The notes beneath the pieces are model-generated. The model saw only the letters and a program-made list of their open reading frames with translations, ran no database searches and was not told the origin of the DNA. This document shows, in pieces, positions 61,401 through 64,000 of a DNA stretch of 64,000 bases; the first letter of the stretch is position 1, and each line of letters opens with the position of its first letter. Both the position numbers and the translations under genes were made by a program. The stretch is from Tubiluchus corallicola (taxonomy: Eukaryota > Priapulida > Priapulimorpha > Priapulimorphida > Tubiluchidae): positions 434,001 to 498,000 of the forward strand of contig JAQGDQ010000139.1 in NCBI GenBank assembly GCA_030141605.1. The letters are read 5' to 3'.

Positions 61401-63292
61401 ATAAACTAATAACATTGTTCTCGTATTGAATATATTTTATATAGGTGAAGAATAAAATACTTATTTATTTACATACTTACTTACTTAGTAGCATGACTTA
61501 GCACATAAATGAATTTCATTCTGATTGTATCACATTTCAGCATATTTCTATTGCACTGTTTAATTAGAATTACAGTTGCGGTTTACTTTATTTAACATCG
61601 GTTTGCAATACAAAGAACATTAGTCTGTAAAAACTATTTTCCGACATAAATACAAAACCCTTGTATCCGGAATAGAAACAATACCTAATCAAGTATTCTT
61701 TAGGCTATAGTGATTTAATGTTTTTTAATTAGGTTGTGTTTTTATTGAAATTATGTGATGTTTCTTTTGAAACACCCATAGAACTGTGTTGGCATCTTTA
61801 TTCACTGTTGCTAGATTCTAATTTAATATAATATTGTACGCAGTTAAGTGTTTGTTAAGTGTATTTTCCTATCAGCAATGAGTAAACAAATTAATAAATA
61901 AACAAATAGATACATGCATAAATAAATAATATGCATGTCCTTAATTGACTAAAATGTAGGAGTTTCTTTACATACAAGAAAGAAACAGTCAATTATTTAC
62001 CTGTTTAGCTCTACCTAAACCTTTACTAGCTGAGCATGGTACAAGCATATCCCGGCCTACATCACAAAAGATAAGAGCAGAGCCTTTTATAGGTTCAATG
62101 TTGTATGTCGTTGCAATTTGAACTGCGGTGTCCAAGGCTTTTCTGTATTGATGCAGTAATGCAACTGAGTAGCTGAAATTCCTGTAATAATGAAAAATGT
62201 CAAATATATCCACATATTTCTCTGACCTAGATCTAGGTCTATAATTAGTAAAAGACTGGAAGAAAACAATAGCACTCAGTAGAGCACAGACCGGTCTGTC
62301 TGTCTCTTTTGAAGAAAATAATGAAAGAGAAAAACAGATCCAGCTCCACACTAAAAATTTGTGGATTCTTCCTTGTTACACATGCCAACTCCCTCCAGAA
62401 AATTTTGTGAAAACTGCTCAAGAAGTTTTTGCGCAATCCTGTCAACTAAAACACAAACAAAAATAAAACCAATAGAGATGATAACATAACGTCATTGGCA
62501 GAGGTAATGAACAAAGAAATTCAGCAGTGATTTACAGGAGATTTTTACAACAATCTAATAAAATTCTAAAATGCTGCAACCTTAGCCATCATTAGCTACA
62601 CATTTTTTTGCAATTAGCACTAAAATTTAGGAAATTAAATGGTTTGACACTATCACATTTGATAAATCATAATGCAAAATGAGAGATAATCATGAGATAT
62701 GTGTTTTTCCAAGTGTGAACAGCAAAACTGTATATGACTATTGTATATTTTGTATTCTGTTTCTAAATCATCCAAAGCAAGTTTTCAAGGTGAGTATTTA
62801 GTGTGCATAGTTAAACAATGCCATGCCTGGTCAGTAAACAGATGATTGCCTTCTTAGTACAATGCTCGTTGAGGACTATTTCATCTGCCATGCTAATTTT
62901 AGCTACTTCTCATGCTGAAAAAGATGTATTACATCTATATATGGCTAAGATGTACTACCAGAGCTCTCACCGTCTTATTATACTGAAATAGCTTTGATAA
63001 TAAGCCAGATTCTGGTCCTGTCATAACTGCCAAATAAATAAATAAGCTTGCTACTAAATACTCGAATATAGTTTCACAACACTAACTGTAAAAAATGCCT
63101 AACATGTCCATACATATACATATACATACGTAGACCAGTACTTCATTTTGGCTAAATGCTTCTGTTTTTGTTTTTCTCTGTAGGAAATCCTGCCGCGATG
63201 AGCTTTCATTCTATTGCTAGCTCTATGCGATAATATCTTTCTTTTACCACCTTTCAAAGGCACTTCAACAACTTGGCGCTTGGTTTGAAATG
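563..63292 (-). CDS. TEP1: TEP1-like telomerase/vault protein, 39 exons, 5' end missing
   Basis: TEP1 is known as a protein component of telomerase and vault ribonucleoproteins; that role is inferred from domain order (TROVE/vWA, DUF4062, NACHT, WD40). Exons in coding order: 63292-63130, 62438-62382, 62181-62001, 59987-59835, 58764-58651, 47346-47114, 46519-46367, 45744-45568, 45212-44970, 44513-44279, 43701-43483, 42228-42053, 40970-40823, 39936-39760, 39235-39143, 37646-37514, 36753-36558, 35892-35700, 35223-35000, 34063-33807, 32803-32674, 31318-31172, 30958-30850, 30531-30412, 29053-28955, 28616-28466, 27628-27471, 26556-26300, 25430-25208, 24239-24132, 23714-23576, 22602-22418, 21406-21140, 15837-15701, 15498-15358, 14980-14860, 2691-2527, 1602-1492, 691-563. 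Every junction has AG acceptor and GT donor and keeps phase; the total is 6,422 coding bases, about 2,139 residues, with the stop at 563-565. The least certain exon is 62438-62382. Two introns host other genes on the plus strand. Confidence 0.9.
2692..4512. other. TEP1 intron, left part, no gene seen
   Basis: AT-rich intron sequence upstream of the nested GalT-like gene. Positions about 4040-4290 are a degenerate array of short ACTG- and GAAT-type motifs that produces spurious open frames on both strands. This stretch must also contain the promoter and any 5' UTR of the nested gene, but I see no TATA box I would defend. Confidence 0.4.
4513..5967 (+). CDS. Membrane-anchored HIT/GalT-like nucleotidyltransferase or phosphorylase
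   Basis: This intronless gene encodes 484 residues from the first in-frame ATG at 4513; the frame is open back to 4459, but only through a GTG. Alternative starts are 4522 and 4600. A short Ser-rich, Cys-containing N-terminus and basic RVRYHKR precede one hydrophobic segment (about residues 38-59, [15 protein letters not shown]), giving a type II membrane topology, perhaps in the Golgi or ER. The large C-terminal domain has a CDFC pair, as in zinc-binding GalT, and [15 protein letters not shown], the G-x-S-x-x-HPHxQ active-site pattern of galactose-1-phosphate uridylyltransferase and other HIT-superfamily transferases. The His of HPHVQ would be the nucleophile. Substrate is unknown; overall similarity to true GalT looks low. 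It lies antisense inside a TEP1 intron and may be a retrocopy. Confidence 0.85.
   Translation: MLQMFNQVQSSSASPPCTCAAGSKSSGSSMVRVRYHKRLIYMLCLCVASTITMLCYVVRFQKDGELVSSPGSITAVTPTYKNDYRYAADWYSSVCFNEINYEQFDVLGLVKRIENWKTSDNTYCIAVFNRFDSVYKVSLRRGTLYMPKQFRGKMFDWLGKKEDLFREMESQNIVHVYNKLTHDYTIFNPVRSKRPTSEPPSGQDARAKVDRLSEKTSHDCDFCNYLQMTAADSFGRVESEFSFSAANAFKLDAWHALFVPRQHHPLNIDDQLFLDLFMKTAMTWFEQVHSLHPEYQYPHMTWDNLPQAGASQIHPHVQGTLAMDQYYGTMENIRDAAQKYSELHPGRNYFTDLTEMHHGLGLAVTFGKAAALAHLTPRLKNEVIVICDKASEDFFRTVYFVIKALVDDMRELAFSAAIVLPPMGKNTIVNAMPAFARIATRGKEDVSDISAFEMFTLYNVNQNPGKVITKVKESIEKRGVPVRL
6135..6140 (+). terminator. Polyadenylation signal AATAAA for the GalT-like gene
   Basis: AATAAA lies about 170 bases after the stop codon on the same strand and is the first canonical signal there. 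Position is seen; use is inferred. Confidence 0.5.
6510..6656 (+). repeat. Compound (GA)n-(CA)n microsatellite
   Basis: A GGGA/GA-rich tract (about 6510-6590) passes directly into a CA/CGCA tract (about 6593-6655). It creates several false open frames on both strands. Confidence 0.9.
7070..8757 (+). repeat. Left arm of a 1.69-kb near-perfect inverted repeat
   Basis: This arm is the reverse complement of 9297-10984, with identical length (1,688 bp) and no net insertion or deletion; paired positions sum to 18054 throughout. I noted only two substitutions, at 8111/9943 and 8498/9556. The arm contains a GA-rich tract (8440-8525) and a 68-codon frame (7338-7544, minus) that is repeated exactly in the other arm; nothing in it looks like a known protein. 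Outer flanks show no obvious target-site duplication. Confidence 0.93.
8758..9296. other. 539-bp spacer of the large inverted repeat
   Basis: Single-copy sequence between the arms, with a degenerate (TTCA)n tract at about 8865-8930. No coding potential recognised. Confidence 0.8.
9297..10984 (-). repeat. Right arm of the 1.69-kb inverted repeat
   Basis: Mirror copy of 7070-8757 at over 99% identity as read by eye. If transcribed with the TEP1 pre-mRNA, or from the other strand, the pair would fold into a very long hairpin. It could be a foldback element, a recent inverted duplication or an assembly artefact. Confidence 0.93.
11673..11769 (+). repeat. Direct repeat copy 1 (about 90 bp)
   Basis: Begins TTTATCGTCCTTCTTTTTTG and matches 12684-12770 with scattered substitutions, including shared TTTCTAGAACAA and TTTTGTCTTGCG motifs. 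Likely a dispersed repeat family or a local duplication. Confidence 0.75.
12684..12770 (+). repeat. Direct repeat copy 2 (about 90 bp)
   Basis: Second copy, about 1 kb after the first, in the same orientation. Shared blocks include TAAGG(C/T)CTC(A/G)GTGGC and GCTCAATC. Confidence 0.75.
12830..12960 (+). repeat. SINE-like family, 3' tail copy
   Basis: Contains TTGATAATGAGGAAAGTCCC followed by CATCACAACCATC, a diverged version of the tail found at 36133-36180, 37411-37460, 59640-59690 and 62993-63032. The 5' half is not recognisable. Confidence 0.5.
15580..15660 (+). repeat. GA-rich microsatellite
   Basis: (GA)n followed by GGGGAGAGG and ACAC/AGAG variants, inside the 202-bp intron between exons 15701-15837 and 15358-15498. 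Confidence 0.85.
16867..17005 (-). pseudogene. Tc1/mariner (IS630-like) transposase C-terminal relic
   Basis: The minus strand reads about 45 codons ending at a stop at 16867-16869. The stretch [18 protein letters not shown] and the end [12 protein letters not shown] resemble the C-terminus of Tc1/mariner-superfamily transposases, where a W-x-x-I and a GGHIEH-like ending are common. Upstream sequence has no continuing frame and I saw no clear terminal repeats, so this is a fossil fragment in a TEP1 intron. Assignment is from recalled family features and has not been searched. Confidence 0.55.
17309..19578 (-). repeat. 45-bp minisatellite, about 50 copies, open on the minus strand
   Basis: The unit is exactly 45 bp (for example GAGGTGCAC at 17317 and 17362). 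On the minus strand it reads as 15-residue repeats, [15 protein letters not shown]. Two long frames result (17292-18182 and 18282-19442), broken by one substitution that turns CGA into TGA at about 18282. Each unit contains GTCGAC and a possible GAGGTG/CACCTC hairpin. The right part has a 225-bp higher-order period (five units), shown by marker variants at 18941 and 19166. The array lies in the TEP1 intron 15838-21139, whose flanking exons join in phase without it, so it is most likely noncoding. Confidence 0.95.
19579..21139. other. Intron sequence after the minisatellite
   Basis: AT-rich DNA. It has a poly-C run at about 19627-19638 and a decayed solitary piece of the 45-bp unit at about 19962-19997. 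No gene supported. Confidence 0.5.
22976..23232 (+). repeat. ~39-bp tandem repeat, about 6 copies
   Basis: The unit begins CTACAGATAGTGTACAACTT and continues with GTACGACTCAAATCTCATG. The first three copies are nearly identical and later ones diverge. The minus frame gives the repeated peptide [13 protein letters not shown], but this sits in the intron between exons 23714-23576 and 22602-22418, so it is probably noncoding. Confidence 0.9.
26961..27060 (+). repeat. Degenerate telomere-like (CCCTAA)n tract
   Basis: Roughly fifteen CCCTAA, CCTAAT and CCAAAC-type hexamers in a row, including AACCCTAATCC. TTAGGG is the usual animal telomere repeat. This is an interstitial tract within a TEP1 intron. 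Confidence 0.8.
27860..27898 (-). ncRNA. Hammerhead-like motif, possible retroelement 3' end
   Basis: On the minus strand CTGATGA (27897-27891) is followed by a possible stem GGGTTA/TAACCT and then GAAAC (27867-27863). This is the conserved core order of a hammerhead ribozyme. Stem III and stem I are not evident, so it may be a decayed copy such as those in Penelope-like elements. Confidence 0.3.
35000..37646 (-). CDS. TEP1: TEP1 segment: helical region between NACHT and WD40 (exons 16-19 seen)
   Basis: Four exons (37646-37514, 36753-36558, 35892-35700, 35223-35000) encode about 250 mostly helical residues. Recognisable pieces are [33 protein letters not shown], a MPYHL motif, and a final stretch [19 protein letters not shown]. 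The YHL and AKF motifs sit where TEP1/NWD family proteins have a winged-helix and superhelical linker before the propellers. The donor of exon 35892-35700 was placed at 35699/35698 because only that GT restores phase with the next exon, although the frame stays open further. Confidence 0.82.
35935..36185 (+). repeat. tRNA-derived SINE-like element, fullest copy
   Basis: The head has an A-box-like GCTGAGTAGTTAAGG. The middle has CGTTCGAGGCGATTTCATTT and GCCATGCTATTTCTGGC, and the tail has CCTTGCCAATGAGTTAGGTT. Middle and tail recur at 37185-37465 and 62815-63035. It lies in the TEP1 intron 35893-36557, antisense to the gene, and is followed by a (TA)n tract. Confidence 0.65.
36215..36316. repeat. 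(TA)n microsatellite, two blocks
   Basis: Two TA runs separated by a repeated TTGCTATTCAATA motif. The local duplication of that motif suggests slippage or a nested insertion. Confidence 0.9.
37185..37465 (+). repeat. SINE-like family, second copy
   Basis: Shares the middle block (TTGAGAGTTTCATTCACCAC) and the tail (CTTGACAATGAGTTAGGTTC then CCTATCACAACCATCCACAT) with the copy at 35935. It lies just downstream of exon 37646-37514 in the next intron. Confidence 0.6.
37860..37945 (+). repeat. tRNA-like pseudogene or SINE head
   Basis: Ends GCACG (37860-37864) and CGTGC (37940-37944) could pair as an acceptor stem. It has an A-box-like TGGTGCATTATGG and a B-box-like GTGGGTTTGATATTG. The anticodon arm is imperfect, so a working tRNA is unlikely. 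Confidence 0.5.
38111..39113 (+). mobile_element. Tigger/pogo-like DNA transposon remnant with TIRs
   Basis: Terminal inverted repeats: CAGTAGGTGCCACTTAATAG at the left end and, reading in from the right end, CACTAGATGCCGCTTAATAG, three mismatches in 20, each continuing ACTCAC. TA follows the right end. Sequence at about 38697-38831 reads as a broken transposase C-terminus ([12 protein letters not shown], then [20 protein letters not shown]), similar in pattern to the end of pogo/Tigger/jerky-type transposases. The element is about 1 kb, internally deleted and has a stop, so it is dead. Confidence 0.65.
39143..43701 (-). CDS. TEP1: TEP1 segment: NACHT ATPase (exons 11-15 seen)
   Basis: Exon 43701-43483 contains the P-loop [19 protein letters not shown], with the Walker A pattern GxxGxGKS intact. 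Exon 42228-42053 has [15 protein letters not shown], typical of the NACHT strand after the P-loop. Exon 40970-40823 has Walker [15 protein letters not shown]. Exon 39936-39760 has the sensor strand VVLVMSV and a winged-helix start with [10 protein letters not shown]. Exon 39235-39143 has [20 protein letters not shown], a motif common to TEP1/NWD NACHT proteins. The domain is expected to bind ATP and drive oligomerisation or assembly. All key residues are present, so an active nucleotide site is likely. Confidence 0.92.
40320..40425 (+). repeat. GGGA/GA-rich microsatellite
   Basis: Purine-rich degenerate repeat (GAGAGGGAGGGAGCAGGAGG types) inside the intron between exons 40970-40823 and 39936-39760. 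Confidence 0.85.
42677..43393. mobile_element. MITE-like element with ~20-bp TIRs in a TA-rich site
   Basis: Left end GTAAGTCCTCGTTTAATGAC; reading inward from the right end, ATAAGTCCTTGCTTAACGAC. The element is about 715 bp and is flanked on both sides by (TA)n tracts, as expected for Tc1/mariner/pogo-type insertion at TA. The short internal frame at 42955-43164 is not recognised. Confidence 0.65.
43395..43421. repeat. (TA)n microsatellite
   Basis: Simple TA run immediately right of the MITE-like element. Confidence 0.85.
44279..46519 (-). CDS. TEP1: TEP1 segment: DUF4062 region (exons 7-10 seen)
   Basis: Exon 46519-46367 is a low-complexity linker of about 51 residues. Exon 45744-45568 has the DUF4062 hallmark [18 protein letters not shown] and then [12 protein letters not shown]. 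Exon 45212-44970 continues with [17 protein letters not shown] and a conserved [12 protein letters not shown]. Exon 44513-44279 carries [11 protein letters not shown] and leads into the NACHT module. In family knowledge this Rossmann-like domain lies directly N-terminal of the NACHT ATPase in TEP1 and NWD proteins; its function is not established. Phases agree at every join. Confidence 0.9.
45745..45866 (+). repeat. Short tandem repeats abutting the DUF4062 exon acceptor
   Basis: Three diverged units of about 35-40 bp built from GAGCAGATGAAATGAACATA and CATACC(T/C)G. The first unit includes the splice acceptor side of exon 45744-45568, so several cryptic acceptor-like sites are duplicated here. 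Confidence 0.7.
47114..63292 (-). CDS. TEP1: TEP1 segment: end of TROVE and vWA-like domain (exons 1-6 seen)
   Basis: This segment is roughly residues 1-300 of the visible protein. The first exon is very basic ([20 protein letters not shown]), which fits the linker before the last TROVE helices. Exon 62181-62001 carries a vWA first strand, [11 protein letters not shown], followed by 59987-59835 ([20 protein letters not shown]) and 58764-58651. Exon 47346-47114 starts with the next vWA strand, [10 protein letters not shown]. In TROVE proteins this region binds small RNAs and the vWA fold contributes. Here the metal site reads D-V-G-R-D instead of the canonical D-x-S-x-S, so metal binding may be lost. 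The intron 47347-58650 is 11.3 kb long and hosts the fibronectin-domain gene. Confidence 0.85.
47674..47710 (+). ncRNA. Hammerhead-like core motif, possible retroelement 3' end
   Basis: CTGAAGA is followed by a 7-bp hairpin GAGCTAC-AGTG-GTAGTTC and then GAAATGTTGTGAC. The order matches a hammerhead core with one change in CUGAUGA (U to A), so cleavage would not be expected. Similar 3' motifs occur in Penelope-like and related elements. Confidence 0.3.
48848..49217. mobile_element. hAT-like MITE with 13-bp TIRs
   Basis: Left end TAGGGGTGAGCAG; the right end is TGCTCACCCCTTA, its near-complement. The interior is full of TTCGAATTCGAA-type palindromic pieces. Size is about 370 bp. I could not find a convincing 8-bp target duplication, so the superfamily is tentative. 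Confidence 0.6.
49864..49942 (-). repeat. tRNA-like sequence, Thr(TGT)-type anticodon arm
   Basis: The minus strand shows an A-box-like GTGGCTAGCAGTCTAAGG, an anticodon arm CTGCT-TTGTAAG-CAG with a TGT triplet, and a B-box GACCGGTTCAAATCC. The acceptor stem does not close well, so it is more likely a tRNA pseudogene or SINE head than a functional gene. Confidence 0.5.
49930..49998 (+). repeat. Second tRNA-like sequence, head-to-head with the first
   Basis: B-box-like AGGCTCAAATCCAAGCAGT at 49978-49996 is the inverse of the first element's ACTGCTTGGATTTGAACC at 49863-49880. An A-box-like TGATCAAGGCAGTCC precedes it. Confidence 0.4.
50880..51560 (+). other. Unrecognised, more GC-rich block with two open frames
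   Basis: Plus-strand frames of 115 codons (50930-51277) and 77 codons (51278-51511) abut each other. Base composition is visibly less AT-rich than its surroundings and a TAACAC-TCTCATTAC motif occurs twice (about 51179 and 51296). No domain is recognised; it may be a fragment of a transposable element. Confidence 0.35.
54016..56311 (+). CDS. Single-pass membrane protein with one fibronectin III domain
   Basis: Two coding exons, 54016-54332 and 55393-56311, joined GT-AG inside a Trp codon, give 411 residues. A splice acceptor (TTTTCAG ending at 54011) lies just before the start, implying an upstream 5' UTR exon. The protein begins with a signal peptide ([14 protein letters not shown]), has N-glycosylation sites (LNETE, CNKT), one fibronectin type III fold ending in [13 protein letters not shown], and a membrane segment ([20 protein letters not shown]). 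The 230-residue tail has proline-rich SH3-type sites ([15 protein letters not shown]) and tyrosine motifs, among them EKYMPMD, a YxxM site. This suggests a signalling or adhesion receptor; no ortholog is named. It lies antisense within a TEP1 intron. Confidence 0.85.
56431..56459 (+). repeat. (GT)n-(G)n tract
   Basis: GTGTGTATG(TG)n followed by nine Gs, in the 3' UTR of the fibronectin-domain gene. Confidence 0.85.
56531..56536 (+). terminator. Polyadenylation signal AATAAA, fibronectin-domain gene
   Basis: First canonical AATAAA after the stop at 56311, same strand. Position seen; use inferred. Confidence 0.45.
56537..58650. other. Intron sequence without a recognised gene
   Basis: AT-rich. 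A short CAG/ACA-rich stretch at about 58285-58345 gives poly-Ala/Thr frames on both strands. Nothing else supported. Confidence 0.5.
58866..58940 (+). repeat. tRNA-like pseudogene or SINE head
   Basis: A-box-like TGACTTGGTTGTAC and a perfect T-arm CTGGG-TTCCAAT-CCCAG. The anticodon arm has mismatches and there is no clear acceptor stem. Confidence 0.5.
59570..59700 (+). repeat. SINE-like family, third tail copy
   Basis: Carries CCTTGATAATGGGTCAGGCT then CCGGACATAC, matching the tail of the copies at 35935 and 37185. The head is diverged. It lies between exons 59987-59835 and 58764-58651. Confidence 0.5.
60271..60356 (+). repeat. Perfect 43-bp tandem duplication
   Basis: Two adjacent copies beginning GAAATATAATATTATTTTTA and ending TGTCTTTAGTG, within AT-rich intron DNA. 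Confidence 0.9.
60400..61990. other. TEP1 intron, no gene seen
   Basis: AT-rich sequence between exons 62181-62001 and 59987-59835. The plus frame 60505-60711 has no recognisable domain or splice context. Confidence 0.5.
62815..63035 (+). repeat. SINE-like family, fourth copy
   Basis: Shares CGTTGAGGACTATTTCATCT-GCCATGCTAATTTTAGCT and the tail TTGATAATAAGCCAGATTCT-GGTCCTGTCATAACTG with the copy at 35935; ends in a short (AATA)n tail. Confidence 0.6.
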
Positions 63293-64000
63293 CTGCAATT
63301 GAAAACAAAAGTGCAAGTATTTTGAAGAAAAACGTAAAAAAACATAAGCCAAGAGCTGGAAACACCTAACTTTTGTTATCAGGAATCAATTAGGTCTAGT
63401 CATGTCTGAAATTTCAATTTGTCATAGAACGAGTTTCATCTTAACAAATTCATATCGGTTCCAACATTATTTAGCGAAGCATCATAATAGTCCGTCAGAA
63501 GTGGTGCTGACAAAAAAACAGCACAGCAATGTCTAGTTGTTTGCTGGATTAATTGTTGCATTTGCCTGTCTCGAGGGCAGACTTTTTTTATTTTAGAATC
63601 CTGTCTGCCAAATGTCTGTAATAGACATAACAGGCACATGCTGCTGCTGATGATGGTGACGATGATCACTTTGAGGCAAGTTTAAATGAGCCTAAACAGA
63701 TTAACCAGCAAAAATGTGAACTAAATAAAGCTATTAACTGACTAATTATTATAACCTTAATGTCGAGATTATTATTAATGGTAATACTAACCCACAAATA
63801 ATTAAATTTTGATGCAAGAGTGAAAGACAGGAAATGTGGAAAAGCTCGAATACAGGCTAGATTTGAACCACGGACCTTTACATATTCAAATGCACACATT
63901 TGAAATAATTTAATTACTTGTAAGATCAGCAGCCAGCAGAATCTTGCAGCTGTTTCTAATGGTAAAGAACTCATAATAACTACTTTAAACCTCAATAGCT
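63293..64000. other. Right edge, TEP1 intron or unidentified upstream exon
   Basis: The exon before 63292-63130 must end with one extra base. A minus frame at 63437-63611, after an acceptor-like TATTACAG, reads TFGRQDSKIKKVCPRDRQMQ, but no good donor gives the needed phase, so I do not call it an exon. A B-box-like GTGGTTCAAATCTAGC on the minus strand at about 63856-63871 suggests another tRNA-derived repeat. Confidence 0.35.

Noticed and set aside
63437-63611. Additional TEP1 exon
   Set aside because: The frame is open after a plausible acceptor, but no good donor gives the one-base phase needed by exon 63292-63130.

Overview
The window is nuclear DNA of an intron-rich, AT-rich animal, most likely an invertebrate; the sequence alone does not let me name the phylum. 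The evidence is spliced genes with GT-AG introns read in the standard code, tRNA-derived short repeats, DNA-transposon remnants, micro- and minisatellites, and a multidomain protein of a type known from animals.

One gene dominates. A TEP1-like gene (telomerase/vault-associated protein 1) runs on the minus strand from beyond the right edge to a stop codon at 563. By matching splice sites and reading phase I joined 39 exons between 63292 and 563 into one open frame of about 2,139 residues. In protein order they encode the end of the TROVE/von Willebrand A region (about 63.3-47.1 kb), a DUF4062 region (about 46.5-44.3 kb), a NACHT ATPase with visible Walker A and B motifs (43.7-39.1 kb), a helical linker (37.6-35.0 kb) and a long series of WD40 repeats to the C-terminus (34.1-0.56 kb). 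The N-terminus lies outside the window.

Two complete genes sit in TEP1 introns on the opposite strand. At 4513-5967 is an intronless gene for a membrane-anchored HIT/GalT-like protein. At 54016-56311 is a two-exon gene for a single-pass membrane protein with one fibronectin type III domain and a cytoplasmic tail rich in tyrosine and proline motifs.

The remaining intron DNA holds most of the unusual structure. There is a 1.69-kb near-perfect inverted repeat with a 539-bp spacer (7070-10984), and about fifty copies of a 45-bp minisatellite whose unit is open on the gene's sense strand (17309-19578). There is also a telomere-like (CCCTAA)n tract, a dispersed SINE-like family, several tRNA-like sequences, three terminal-inverted-repeat elements, a transposase relic and two hammerhead-like motifs. 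No bacterial genes, CRISPR arrays or rRNA genes were seen.
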